From: Antennarius striatus
Taxonomy: Eukaryota > Chordata > Actinopteri > Lophiiformes > Antennariidae
Direction: 5' to 3'
Length of the DNA stretch: 64,000 nt
Assembly: GCF_040054535.1 (NCBI RefSeq)
Contig: NC_090779.1
Span: forward strand, 17,295,001-17,359,000
Shown here: positions 1 through 12,723 of the stretch, in pieces
Layout: every line of letters begins with the position of its first letter
Numbering within the stretch: the stretch's first letter is position 1
Made by a program: the position numbers and the translations under genes
Notes under the pieces: model-generated
Seen by the model: the letters and a program-made list of their open reading frames with translations, nothing else
Databases searched by the model: none
What the model was told of the DNA's origin: nothing

Positions 1-1960
1 GTCTTCTTTCTGTCACTGCGGATTAGAGTGTTTGGGTGCAGATTGAGAGAGAGCTTGATTGTTATTAAGAATCTTGTCTTAGTCCGTGCCTCTTAGGTGT
101 GGCTGCATGGAGATGAACAAGGAGCAGGTGTGATTTATCACAGGCACTAAAAGAGCAAAAAAAATTAAACTAGCCATCAAGGCTGCGCATTCTGGATGAT
201 TTTTGATCTGACACCATTAAGCATTGCCACATTTATTTTTACTACATTCCGTGTAAGAACTCTGCAGTATCTAATCTAGAAGAAGGTGGAAGTGCAATCT
301 TTTTATTTTGTGGTTGTGGCATTCTGTCAGCTAGGACGGATGGACAATATTGTAAATCCATAGTGAGGTGACACTGGAATGAAACGCACGACTGCAATTT
401 ATAGATCAGAAGAGCATTTTCATATTTCTTTTTAACAGCAGATAAAAAGCATTAATAATTTATGTGGATATTTGAGCTGAAGGCTACAATGAATGCACCA
501 CAAACATCTATACAAGCCTCCAACCAAAGCAGTTACAGTAACACATTTAATATAAGCCATCCATCCACACATCAATCAATCCATCCTCTGTAACAGCTTA
601 TCCATGCAGGGTCGCAGCTGCAGCCTATCACAGCTGACACTGACTGAGAGGTCTCACCACTGTCTTTGTGGAGAGTGGGAGTAGATATTAGGTGGGTACA
701 GACACTAACAAAGTGTCATTTGTTCATTCATTCATTCATCCATTCATTCATTCCGTCACAGCCTTGATTATATTGTCATGAAACACAAACTCAACTTAAA
801 GGGCTCATGCTGCAGAAAACAATCTGGATCCGCACCTTAACTCAGATCCACCTCAAAATCGAATGCCTTCTTCCCCATTCCAAGTGTCGCCTCTCTGCAA
901 GAATTAGTTGCGATCCTCTCAGAGCTAACGGATATTCTCTGCTAGCTAATAGACTACATGAAACCTGATAGCTCATACAAACAAATGATGCAATGGGATA
1001 CTTTACACGTATGATAATGTCCCAGATGTGGATAGCGATGTATTTCTACCCTCTTCAAATTCACATCATATGAGATCATGACTTTGAAAATTCCTGGAAT
1101 TCCAGGGTTTGCAGATGACAACAGTTTTATTCTTCAATGCAGGGTAGGCTTATGTGCCAACAGTAAAGCCCAATGGAATGCATTATACCCCCCTCCCCCT
1201 GGATCTCACTTTACCCATGTGCCCACACACTAAATCAGCCTACCAACCAGCCAGTGGACTGCCCTGTCAGAGGATGGGGGGGCAGTACAAGAACGAGTCC
1301 AGTGGTAACACAGCTGCCCACCATGACCTGTACAGAAGATAGCAGCTATGTACTCTCTGACAGTCAGATTAATTGAACCCTATAGGAGCTTCTTTGTAGG
1401 CCCCCCAAAAGCCTGACGGAGACAGAATAGTCTAACCAGCTCCATTCATTACTGCAGGAGCACAGAGCACAGAAAGAGCACACACAGCACTGACAAACTA
1501 GCTCCTTGTGAGTAATAGCTAAAGAAGTCATAAAGGAATACATACACATTTGTTATGAATGCAGTAAATCTATCCCACTCCTTTCACAGCTATCAAAAAT
1601 CTGGCTTGTGCCCTGTAAAATAAATATGCAGTGCATGCAGCACAGTAGTGATGTTATTCCACGTTTTCACTCAATGTTCATTTTATTTTGCTCTCTCAGT
1701 GTTGCATATTAGTGGCATTGAAAGCAGCCATTCTTCCGGCAACCTACTTATTGCTACAGGTTCTAGTCACACTGTTAATCCTTGGTTTTGTTGGTAGTGA
1801 CCCACTGTGTTTGGTTCTATGTGAGTCAGTGGAAAACAACTCATTCAAATCATACTCTAGTCACAAATGATCTGTAGGAAACATGCAGTAAGTTATCACC
1901 TCGACCCACTGTGTGTGACATATTTAAACTTTGTATTCATGAGCTTCTGATGGTTTCAGT
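1..1960. other. Non-coding stretch, no gene seen
   Basis: Only short, compositionally ordinary open frames occur. Near 565-660 a degraded copy of a common fish interspersed sequence is visible (CCATCCATCC, then cagcctatcacagctga). A (TTCA)n tract lies at 720-755. Confidence 0.5.
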
Positions 1961-1961
<1 letters not shown>

Positions 1962-2010
<49 letters not shown>

Positions 2011-2084
2011 AGAGTGCACAGAACACTGTCGTCTCAACTCATCTTCATCATGCACATGCAGAGACACCCACTCCCACACACACA

Positions 2085-2163
<79 letters not shown>

Positions 2164-2168
2164 GCACT

Positions 2169-2196
<28 letters not shown>
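1962..2196. repeat. Compound (CA)n microsatellites
   Basis: (AC)n runs at 1962-2006 and about 2075-2196 are separated by roughly 70 bp of unique sequence. They create spurious Cys-Val and His-Thr open frames on both strands. Confidence 0.95.
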
Positions 2197-2199
<3 letters not shown>

Positions 2200-5100
2200 A
2201 TTAGGAGGTATTTTAAATCACTAATGTGTAAACAGTTGCTCTTGTTTGCACAGACCACCTGTTCTTTTTGGACACAAACAAAGCTTTGGCGTATGACGGG
2301 TTGTGGGAACAGTGTGGTGTGCATAGGGGATGCCTTGCACGAGAGAAGCCTATCCACATGGTGTAGGCTGAATCAGATGGTTGGGCCCTGCAGGATGGCA
2401 GCCAGCTCCAACATAACTCACACAGATCTCAAAGAATGGAGATTCTTCAGCGAGAAGCATATTGGTGTGTTTCGCTTACTTCAAAAATACAACTTCCGTT
2501 GGTGGAAGGACAGCAGGACTGCTGGCTTAAACTCACTATATGATTAAAAGAAAGAAAGAAAGAAGGGAAATCTTTTGATTTAACATCATATTTTTCTTCC
2601 TTGTTGCTTAATATCTGCAAAACTGCAGAGATAGAGAGAGAAAAATAAAGCACTTACAGGCACTAAAACAAAAGTCATTAAACAAGTCATCACAAAATCA
2701 CAGCAGGAGGCTGGTAATGCCACTTACAGTATCTCATTAAGCAATGGCATCTTCAGGAAAAAATTGACAAACAAAGAGCATAATCCAAAGCACATTAACT
2801 GGGCTGATAATTCAATGAACTCTCATTTGGCAGCCATCTTGCCCTTGTGTTGGTCTTTTTTTTTCTTCAACAGCAGCAGAACACAGACTCCTCATGAAGT
2901 TCCTCTCTTTCTATCTCTCTCTTTCTCTCTCTCTCACACACAGACACACTCACACATATTCTTCCTCTCTATCCCTCACTATCTCCATCTATCCATCTCC
3001 TGCGCTCTCTAAAACAACAAAACATCCACCATTAGACAACAGGGTACCAACGTAATTAGAAAATGACTTCCTTTGCAATCCTAGTTAAGTAGTTTACACA
3101 CTGTAATTACAGGGACAAAATCATCTTTTCATCATTTCACTGATTGAGCTCATCAACCCAGTTGGATCCCAGGACTTTGCTCAGGCAACATCTGGGCTAA
3201 GAGAATTAGCCCTTAGTTTAACAGGCCTTCCACAGTGGCAAGTAGCGCAGCATGAACGCCGGACAAGGTTGTGCACGGCTCTCGCTGAGGCCGGATTGGG
3301 TTGTGCATATCAGATTGAGTCCCCTATCAAGCAGCCCTTGTGCAACAAAATATTCAATGCTCACTTGCTTCAACACAAAAGGACACAATTCAGGAGGAGT
3401 GCAAGGTCACTGCGCAGTAAAGCATCTCCATTTCCCACGCCTCCAAAAATGCCATATCAAACTTTGACTCCCCTTCAGAGCAGCTTCTGTACTTGTGAAT
3501 TGAAGCATTGAAGATTGACCTTGATGCACAACAACATGTCTTTTCATGGGACACTCTGTTTACTTTGATTCTTTTTGCGCACTGAGCCTTGATTTTCTAA
3601 CAAACACATGTGGTCCCGGAGTTTGAAGGTGAAGTGCTTTCGTTCATCTCTGTCCTGTGGAAGGGCTCTGACTCTGTGTGTTGGCAACAGAGGCAAGTGT
3701 TTAATGTGGCAGCTGTTAGCCTCGTGGATTTTCACTAATCACTCTCTCCTGATTACTCTGATGAGTGTATGATGCTCTTAAATAATCAACCCACAATGAA
3801 AAAAAAAGAAAAATAATTATCATCATCTCCCTAAGTAGTGCAGCTGCACCCGCCTGCAATAATTACAACTAGAACAGGGCGCCTTCTCTCGTCACTTACA
3901 ACCACTTATTATTAACGGTAACGCTAATTGGTGCAGCGGTAGGCGACAATACTTCATGGAGTTCATCATAAAAAGCCAAACCTTGAAAGTTATGGCACGT
4001 TGGAGGTCTTAAAGCCAAGGTGCAATACTAAACATTGGATGCTAAGACACACCAATAAGCTGAGCCAGGGGAGTAGTAGACATCCTATCAGTAGCGCCAT
4101 GGTTGCCTCGCTGCTTTGCCCTCACTCCACCCTTCCCCCATTCCTGGTATCAGCCTGGCAGACACAATTAACATTTTCATAAAAACAATTCCCTGCCTCC
4201 AATAGTCCAATGTAATTTGTTTTCCATCTCTGTTCATTAATCATTGTTTAAATCGGTGAGCCATCCCCTCCACTCTGCCATCTGCACTCAGCTGTGCTAC
4301 AGATATGACACCTTCCTCCTTAATGGGAGCTGACAGCCAGGAGAGGAGGCCTGTGGAAAATAGCTTCCTGCATGTGCACTTCCACCCCACATACTGCCAG
4401 CAGGTGAGAGCGGGGTATTTAACGGGTTCTGATTAATCGCAAAAGCAAACAACATTACACTCAATATCATGCAGCATGCAATGGCGTAGAATATACCCAA
4501 AGAGCAGAACAGTACACAAAGAGTGCAAACCCACAGTGGGTACAGAAATGGCACTAGAACTTTTGCAGACATGCTTTATAACAATGGAAACACATTCCAC
4601 ATTTTGTCGAAGTTGTCGACTGTTTTTTTTCTTCCTCTAGTTAAATTAGTGCAGTGTTCCGACAATATGCTATTGTTTTCCTGGAATTGGGAGCAAGGTT
4701 ATTAATTATTCACTGTTGTGTTCTCATATGAGGGGGTTATGCTTTTCACTGTATTGCCTCATAGCTCAAATACTTAGGGCCATGGTACTTGGGCAAATTT
4801 CACGAGGCAACATCAGTGAGATATTATTATCACAAAGCAGACACTTTAGGAGTTTTTAAAAGTTTCCTGAAGAGTTGCACAGGTTCAGATTTTCTCCGTT
4901 GACATTTGAAAGTTCTAGGATTTCCTGTGGTCAGCATGTGAAAGATAAATAACTTTTGCTTGAATTTGATTCTTTTTCTAGTAAGCCCCCTTTAGGCGTA
5001 AATCTAGGTTAGCTTATGGGCTTTGTTGTGAGGTTGGGAATGGGAAAGAGCTCCTACACAATACGATGGATGAGAGGGTGCCAAAAAATTCATCTGGCCT

Positions 5101-6740
5101 GTTGATTTCAGTGTGGATTACTGATATTCAAATCATGTGCCTGGTGTTCAAACAAGTGCCTCTATCAGGGGAGAAAGTTGCCAAGCAGAGCTTTATTGTG
5201 TAAGCTGCATGACTTTACAGCAACATAATGAAAAAATGTCTGCGGTGCCACACTAAATACAGTTTCATCCACCCACTGTCCCTCCACGTTAATTTCCACG
5301 CAGTTGTTAACTCCACTGAAAAGATTATGTTTTCACCTGTGTCCTTTTGTTTCTGGCTTGTCAACAGGATTACACAAAACCTAAAGGATGATTTTACCAT
5401 GAAACTTGATTTTAGGATAGGTCCCTCGACATTCCCTTTAATTTCTCTAGAAATGAAGCGTGGGCTCGTTGGGGATTGGTATCTAAGATTGTGAGTGACA
5501 TAGTGCAGATCTAAATAAATATCTGGATCTATTGTATTTTAATGTTTGACTGTTATAAATTCAGTAGCCTTTAACTGTGGTTGCAGGACGGTGAGTTTGA
5601 TTTTGGATGGTTTGACGGATTCAAAGGCGACTGTCGGGCCTTGGTGGAGGAATGCGTTCTACTGAGTGCTATTCTAATTAATCATGATATTTCAAATATC
5701 CCTCCAGGGTCCAAAAAAACATTGACTCTTACATTTAAGAAAGATAGTGTCACCAGAATGCACCTGCCCTAATTTTTCATCAGGAACTGTGTCACAGTGT
5801 GCATTACACACACAAAAAAAAAAAAACACACAAAAAACCCTCAAACAAGCACACTAACTCTTTTTGGGGTGTTTCATACAAGGACAACAGCAGCATCAGT
5901 AAATGATGTGTATATTCAAAGCTGAATATTTCATGTTGATTGATCGCACTGACTGCCACCCACCTGCTCCTCCTCCTGTCCCACCGGAGCTGGCATGAGG
6001 AGAATTCAGTAATTGAGAAGAGCAGATCATGGTCTCTCTTTGCTCACACATGACAGATGGGGCATCATCGCTTCAAAGGAGAGCATTTGGAAACAGGAGG
6101 GGGGAGGGGGGGGGCAGAGGGTAGGGTGGTTTTGAAAGTGGCTGTGCCACTCTGTACAGGTAACAGTAAAAACACAGTAATTCTGTAGTTTCTGAAGAAA
6201 CTCATAGAGACATTAAAGGTGCGACTTCCAGCCTTTACGCACGATGCAACTGATGTTAGGTCAGTCAGTGTATTTAAAACATGCGGGAACACCTTCAATC
6301 ACTGTCACACACAAGCACACAACTTCATTAGCTCTAATTGTGCCTGATGTTTGTGGTACTTTCCGTTTTGTTTATGAATGTAACGATACATTAATGAAGA
6401 ATAAAAAGGCAAATTTAAGAGATTAATATATTGCGATGAGCTACTGTAGAAGATCGCTTTGAAAAAATTATCACACGCATACATGTCACAAGCAGAAATA
6501 AAGACCCAGCAAAAACACACACAATCCCTGTCGTCTATTCATCTGAGGGACTTTTTTGCCAAAATGAAGTCCTCATCTGTCAGCCCTTTCAGCCATTACT
6601 TCTTCTTTCTTTTCTTTTTTTTTTAACTCCCGGAGAAAAGAAAATCCAACAGTTGCGGCTGTGAAACAGAACCCGACTCGTTAGAAACTTAAACTCACTT
6701 CTTACAACTGACTGGAGTGATCTTCAGGTGAGGCAGGGAT
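2197..6740. other. Non-coding stretch, no gene seen
   Basis: There is no long ORF with recognisable protein similarity. The composition is mixed, with a purine-rich AAAG tract near 2546-2565 and a CT-rich tract near 2905-2945. If the exon at 6750 belongs to a leftward gene, this is its intron and may hold conserved regulatory elements, which cannot be judged without a second genome. Confidence 0.4.
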
Positions 6741-6749
6741 GTCTCTTAC

Positions 6750-6955
6750 CTGGACGAAGCCGATCCGTGGCGCTGCGTCGGACAGGAGGTGACAGCACAG
6801 AGTGATGCTCTGCTGGATGACGGACCGCTGACTGACGGATCGTTCGCTCCGCACGTTTTCAACAGACGCCCATTGCGCACAGTCGGACCCACATTTTCCT
6901 CTTGTGCTGCCGTTTCACCACCTGCATCTGCGGATCAGCGGCAGTGAGCTTTTCT
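6750..6955 (-). promoter_or_regulatory. Candidate CpG-rich non-coding first exon and promoter of a gene off the left edge
   Basis: Read on the minus strand, this CpG-dense block ends in a strong donor, GTCCAG|GTAAGAGAC. It contains only a short ORF (begins MQVVKRQHKR and ends 20-odd codons later). No continuing coding sequence follows to the left within the window. In human 19q12, URI1 is followed in the same orientation by ZNF536, whose transcript begins with non-coding exons; this position and strand would suit a znf536-like gene. That assignment is synteny inference only. Confidence 0.35.
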
Positions 6956-7960
6956 CTGTATTTCCAGTTGAGGAAAGAGATAATAAAATCTCTTTTTTTT
7001 TCTTTTTTTTTTTTAATTATTACTCGGGATACTTCGACATGTCCCGAAGCATGTCTCCCTCATCTGGCCACTGGTGTGTACGCCGTGCGTAAAATGTGCA
7101 CTGCCGAGACTCCAACCCCATCTACCCCACCACCACCAACACCACCACCTCCATCGAAATCCTTGCATTTGGAAGTATAATGGGCTGTTATACATGTCAG
7201 ATTTGGTTGGGTGATTATCTAAAAGAGTCGTGCTTTAATATCCTTTGACAACTTATGTTGGCGCAAGATTGATTCTTATCTTGATTTTTCAAACGCGGGG
7301 GGGGGGGGAGTGAATACTTTTTCAACATATTGTGTTCTCCCCTACGCTTCTTGTTTTATGCGCTGGTATATTATGTGAGGGCTGAGAAGATGCCAATGAT
7401 TCCGAATTTCAGACAGTAAATGTCTCCATGGAGCTGGATTTGACCGTCTATAACATTTTTACAACCATTCTGACCTTCACTCTGTAGATTTTCCTCCGAG
7501 AAAGTGTGGAAGACCTTGATTGCTTATAATAAGTGAATGCATCGCAAATTTTTTACTCGGATAAACACTAAGACATAATCATATTTTGAAGGATAAAACA
7601 TCACAAAAGATACCAAAGCAGCCGCAGGTCCTTCAATCTGAATGTGCGGTGAAAATTTACTTATATTAACATATTGGGAAAAGTGCTTTTATATGCGTCA
7701 TGTCATGTTATATTTACTCATGACAGGTTCACGTACCAGTAGGGTTTTAGAGTAGTATACCTATTTTCATGGATAATCCACATATGGTTTATGCTGAAGC
7801 TGCATGAAATTTTCATTAAATGTTCAAAATACAGGGTAATGAAGCCAATTCATATATTTCAGAGTCACGGATTTTGTCTGACCAATATCTGAAAAAAAAA
7901 AAAATTCAAATTACCACCGGACAGCGGTTCTCACGTTCCAATCAGAAAGGAGTGTGTGTG

Positions 7961-8018
7961 CATCCACACCCTCCACATCCACACCCTCCACATCCACACC
8001 CTCCACATCCACACCCTC
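7961..8018 (+). repeat. 15-bp minisatellite, about four copies
   Basis: The unit catccacaccctcca repeats nearly four times without a mismatch. It is pyrimidine-rich on this strand. Confidence 0.9.
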
Positions 8019-8019
8019 T

Positions 8020-9068
8020 CACCTGTCTGCGTCGGTTTCCTCAAACAAGTTAACGGGAGACTCTGTTAAATCGTAGGTGTGTATTCAGTACTGTATAAGA
8101 GTCTGCAAATTATCAGCTGTGAAAAATAGAGACATGACTCTAAGACAACTAAAGACAGCAAACTCACCCCTGACAACCTCATCTAATCTAATAATCTAAT
8201 AATTTAAGGTCTTCTAATGGCTATATTATTTTTATCACATCTAAAAGATTTTTTTTAAAATCACTGTTGGTTAGGAAAAGCTGAATATAAAAGAGAAAAA
8301 GAAATTTAAGTGTTATTTAGATTTAGTTTGATGTGAGTAAATTTAGAAGGGAACCAGCAGTGTGAGGATCAGAGTGTCATGAAGCTGCAGAGTTGCTACA
8401 TCACTCTCAATCACCTGAGTATTTGTTTCCCTCCTGTGAATTCCACCTGATATTCATTAGTAGGATGAACAGAATGACAAAACAGTTCGCTAATAGACCA
8501 TGTGTGTAAATGATGCAGGTAGAAGACACTTTCGTGACTGACTCTTCAACTTTTGAGTGTTCAAATAGAAGTGTGGAAGAAATGCTGAGATGCTTGCTGT
8601 TTAATCCGTTCCTCTAAGAGTTGGAGCTAAGTGCAACTCTTCCTCTCCCCTCTCAGGCCCGGACACCTGTCTGGAAAACAATACCTGCTTGAATCCTTCA
8701 TCACACAACTCTCCCAATCCCTCTTAATCCCTGAAATGTAGATCTTGTGTCCGTTCCGTCCCGTTACGCAGTTTGTAGGTTTCAACTCTTTGTAAAGGTA
8801 TGCTGTGTTCCAGAATATACCTTCACAGCTTAACCTACATAAATCCATTGATCCATGTCTCACCGACACAACGCTAGCATGTTAAGCGATGCTTAATCTG
8901 TCTCGTGGTACCTGGATTTTCATATTGGAGGAATAATCCTGATGAAGAGGAGGGGGTGTGGGGGAGAGAGTCACCTCAGGACCTGTTTAAAAGCTTCTTA
9001 CCAGAGACCTGCACTCCCACCATTTAACTAAAAGGGGAGTGATAGCCTTTCAACTCACAAGCTGCAAC
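8020..9068. other. Non-coding stretch, no gene seen
   Basis: A/T-rich spacer with no supported coding sequence or structured RNA. Confidence 0.4.
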
Positions 9069-9420
9069 TTTAATTACATCCTGCTTCAAAGCGGTGATGT
9101 ATTGTAATTGTGTTCGCGTGTCCGTCCGTTCGTTCGTTAGTCCACCAAATATCTTCGCAACCGTTACAGACAGAAAGATGAAACAAAAAGCACATTACTC
9201 GGGCGGCAGAGGGGATGAAAGTGAGATGATGCCCTTGTCCCTGAGAAAATTAGGTTGAGGTCAAATGGAAAGACGAGAGAGAAGGCCAGTGTGAGGAAGA
9301 CCATAGATCAAGGCTAGTGCTTTGATCTACCTATGCACTAGCATTGATCTGTACGTCAGGGTAAATCGTGGGATGTTATAATCTCTGACTGCCTTGTTAA
9401 AGCTGCTTGTGGCGGAGATG
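9069..9420. repeat. Interspersed repeat family A, copy 1
   Basis: The segment contains tacatcctgcttcaaagcgg, tccgtccgttcgttcgttag, cagaaagatgaaacaaaaag and gattgatctgtacgtcagg. The same blocks recur at 37850-38050 in the same orientation and at 18716-18970 in reverse complement. No ORF is present; it is probably a non-autonomous mobile element of unknown class. Confidence 0.75.
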
Positions 9421-9939
9421 AAGTACTGGGTTGTGAGTATGAGTCCCCCTCTAAAAATGTAAACTACATTCAACAATGCTGCTCTGTCCAGAGGGACTGT
9501 CCTCCTCCAGGGACCCTGTTAAAGAAGACGCAAACATTTCCTCCTCACTTTTAACATTTTAATCTGGCAGAATAAAATGTTTATTGGGGACCTCCATGAA
9601 TTACAGATTAAACTGTTAATGGCCAGAAAATATTTTAGATATCTGTGGTAAGATCAAGCTAAACTTTACATCTATGGTCATGGACTTTTACTCCATGAGA
9701 TTCCAGAAGGTAAATAACTTCAGTTAAAACAGAATATGGTAGTTTGATGATTCCCTTTGGTTTTTTAATCCATGAAACAAACAGAAAATGCATAAAAGTT
9801 TAACTCATAGTCTTTATTAGTTTTTGTTAATGTATTTTGAACCTGGTGGCAACAAAACTTTCCACACTTGTTAGGACTGAGATGACAAAAATCCTGAACA
9901 GATTTTTTTTAAACATGTTTCAAATTTAAGTCCCTTTTC

Positions 9940-10022
9940 ACTGATGTATTCTGTGAAGCGCTTTGAAATGTCTTCAGATGTGATTAAGCGCTATATAAAT
10001 AAAGGTCGATTGATTGATTGAT
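9940..10022 (+). mobile_element. 3' tail of a LINE or SINE with (TTGA)n end
   Basis: The sequence gaagcgctttgaaatg, then aagcgctatataaataaagg, ends in tcgattgattgattgatg. This is the characteristic 3' end of many teleost L2-like LINEs and the SINEs that use their machinery. Only the tail is present. Confidence 0.6.
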
Positions 10023-10980
10023 GTACAAAGATGTGCGATTCTTCAAAATTTAAGAACTTGTCCAGAGTGTGAAATGTAAATGTGTGCATATTCTTTCTTT
10101 CCCATTAATCCTCTTGTGACCCTGTAATGGGTACATTAATCTATGGTTGGGAAGCACTGAATTAAAATCACACAAACTCATTTTATATTTTAATTTGAAA
10201 TGTATAGATATATAGATGTATAAATAGACACCCAAAAAGGAATATGGATGCAGAGTTTTTACATCATGGAATAATAAATATGGAATTTCTTGTACCCAAA
10301 CCAAGAATCTAAGCATTTCTTCACCCTTCTCCCAAAGTTTTGCTTCACACTTATCTATTTGGTGCTATGTTATTTAAAGATTAAATCATCAGGTGGTTTC
10401 CCACCTATTTTCGCTTCCCCGTCATGTTGAATCATTGTGGTTTTATATCCTATGCCACTGGCAACCATTTAGTGCAGATCTCTAATCATTATTCTGGTCC
10501 TCAGAAGCTAAATTTGGATTTCTGGCCTGATTTGTGGGTTCTTGCTTTGGAAATTTGCTCTCTCATTAAGGCTGCAGTTTGATTATATGCTAACAGGAAA
10601 AGGCTTTTTGTTTTCAGTTTTTTTTTAGATTTCATGAGACGTTGTGGATCTGTGACAGCTTGGCTGCTAGAAGATGAGATTGAGCTTCATTAGATCCTTA
10701 AAGCACGACAGGAAACCGTCACGGAGCAATAATTTGTAAAAAACAAGAAAGATCTGTTTCTAGTGATTTAAAATTTAAAAGTTTAGAGGACTGAAATGTT
10801 ATAACACATAGCGATCACATGTAGACCTGCCAAAATGAGAAATAGAAATCAGTCTTTAATATATTTATGTAAAATATATTCATGTTGATTAAATACATAT
10901 TATAATTCTAAAAATCAAGCATCTTGAAGTGCGAATAAGCGAGGGAATACTGTACTTCGAGAGACAAAAAGAAACAAGAG
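10023..10980. other. A/T-rich spacer downstream of uri1, no gene seen
   Basis: No coding sequence is supported. It lies just beyond the proposed uri1 polyadenylation signal. Confidence 0.4.
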
Positions 10981-10995
10981 TTGTAGTCAAAACTG

Positions 10996-11001
10996 TTTAT
11001 T
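10996..11001 (-). terminator. Candidate polyadenylation signal of uri1
   Basis: AATAAA on the minus strand lies about 500 nt beyond the uri1 stop. A second AATAAA at 11314-11319 could give a shorter 3' UTR. Neither has been tested against transcripts. Confidence 0.5.
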
Positions 11002-11501
11002 TTTTTGTTCTCAACTTTACATAAATCCCATTACAAAGGAAAATTTACATTCATTAGGCAGGTCAAGCAAAGGTAGTATGAGAGCTAGCAGGCACCTGGT
11101 CAGGTCTAATGATAAATGCTGGGAAAAGGAAAGAACAAGAATCAGAAGAAGGTAACTCATCACAAGTGGTCAAGGTTAGAGGTTAGAGGGTCACCTAACC
11201 AGAAATGAGCTGGAACAGACCTCTCAGAAAGATAGACAACTGTCAGTGTGGGGGCGGAGAAGATAAGCACAAGTGTAGTGATCTCATGAAAAAGCAGTTA
11301 CACACAAAGCCAGTTTATTTATGTTGCTAGTTTCCTCACAGATCAGTCCTACTTAACAACAAAAACCCGACATGGTTAGAAGTGCAAGTTGGATGAAAGA
11401 AGCAGAGAACAGAATGGTCTGTGTTTTATCCTGTTTTTCATCCAGAAAAAAGAAAACAAAACAAAACGAAAATAAAAGCCATGTGTATTTGTTCATTACA
11501 A

Positions 11502-11690
11502 TCATGTCTGCTGTAATCTGGCAGCTTTAAACTTTGACACCCTTTTGGGGGGTTGCTGGGACAGGGGCACTTCAGGTGCCACCTCGTCCTGTTTCCTCTC
11601 CAGTATGGTGGGAAGAGCTGGGGGAGAGATGGTCAGATGGGGGACAGTAAAAGGCATCGGGTCTTTTTCTATCACCGTACCTGAAAAAGC
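11502..11690 (-). CDS. uri1: uri1 exon 11 (C-terminus and stop)
   Basis: The exon encodes AFSGTVIEKDPMPFTVP, then PALPTILERKQDEVAPEVP and the strongly conserved KRVSKFKAARLQQT, followed by a TGA stop. The acceptor is CTGTCCCCAG. Confidence 0.95.
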   Translation of the reverse strand, partial: AFSGTVIEKDPMPFTVPHLTISPPALPTILERKQDEVAPEVPLSQQPPKRVSKFKAARLQQT

Positions 11691-12680
11691 CTGGGGACAG
11701 GGAGGGGGAACAGGTAAGTAACTGGGCTTAAAACAATCCGCGTCTCAGAACTGACACATATTCCCAGAAAAGGGTTAAAAACTTATAGTTTACCTCAAAT
11801 CTACTGGCGGGGTGCTGCGGGAGCGCGGTGGGACTGTCCTCCTCCACGATGCCATCACTGGTGTCGCTGTGCATGGCCTCATCGTGGCTGAAGCTGCGGC
11901 CGATCATCCGGCGCTCTTCGAAATCGGCGGCGCTACTCTCGCTCGTGTCGCTGCACACGCTGTTTTCTCGACTGCGCGACTTCAGGATGGACTTCCTAGG
12001 GATGGGTTCCCCGTTCCTCACGTCCACAAACAACCTGAAAAAAAGCAACAAGCTTCACAACTGCAATCTCTTTTTGTACAAAGTTCCCTTTGCTAGTCTG
12101 GGCACAAAGTAAGGCACAAGATGCAAGGAGGTTATATTTAGTATGTTGATTAATCGTGGCGTGTGTTTTGGGTGGAAGGTGAATAAAATCATCACCCATT
12201 CCTTTAAAAAGCAGGTGTACCTGCACATGGTGCAAGGCTATTTAAAGAGCAGCACTCCTCTTACAACAGACCCTGTGCCTCCATGGCATCTGTGCCATCC
12301 ACGACATCGCTTTTGAGTCCACACGAGCAAATCCACTGATATTGAACTGAGGAGGTAGAGGCTGGTGCACATCCCTGTGTGAAATAGTGATAAATGGCTT
12401 GCAGGCTGTGGATCGGGTGGGCCAGATCATAAAGATTTATTATGATGATTAATAGTGGATGGGATGCGGGTGGGTGAAATAATATATCTTTAATGAGCAA
12501 AATATTAATTACATTAAATGTAGCAATCCCCTAGCAGAAAAAAACATTAAGAGTATACCCAGTGAGAGGGACGTTGTGTTTCTGTGCAAGGCCCAGCCGC
12601 TTAATTTCATGCAATTAATCTGATGTAATTAATGTTTTGTATTCTTCTGTACTTCCAAAAGGTCACACGCATACACATGT

Positions 12681-12723
<43 letters not shown>

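Noticed and set aside
2014-2547. 177-codon open frame on the plus strand
   Set aside because: It is mostly (His-Thr)n from the CA microsatellite; the remainder has no family features or splice logic.
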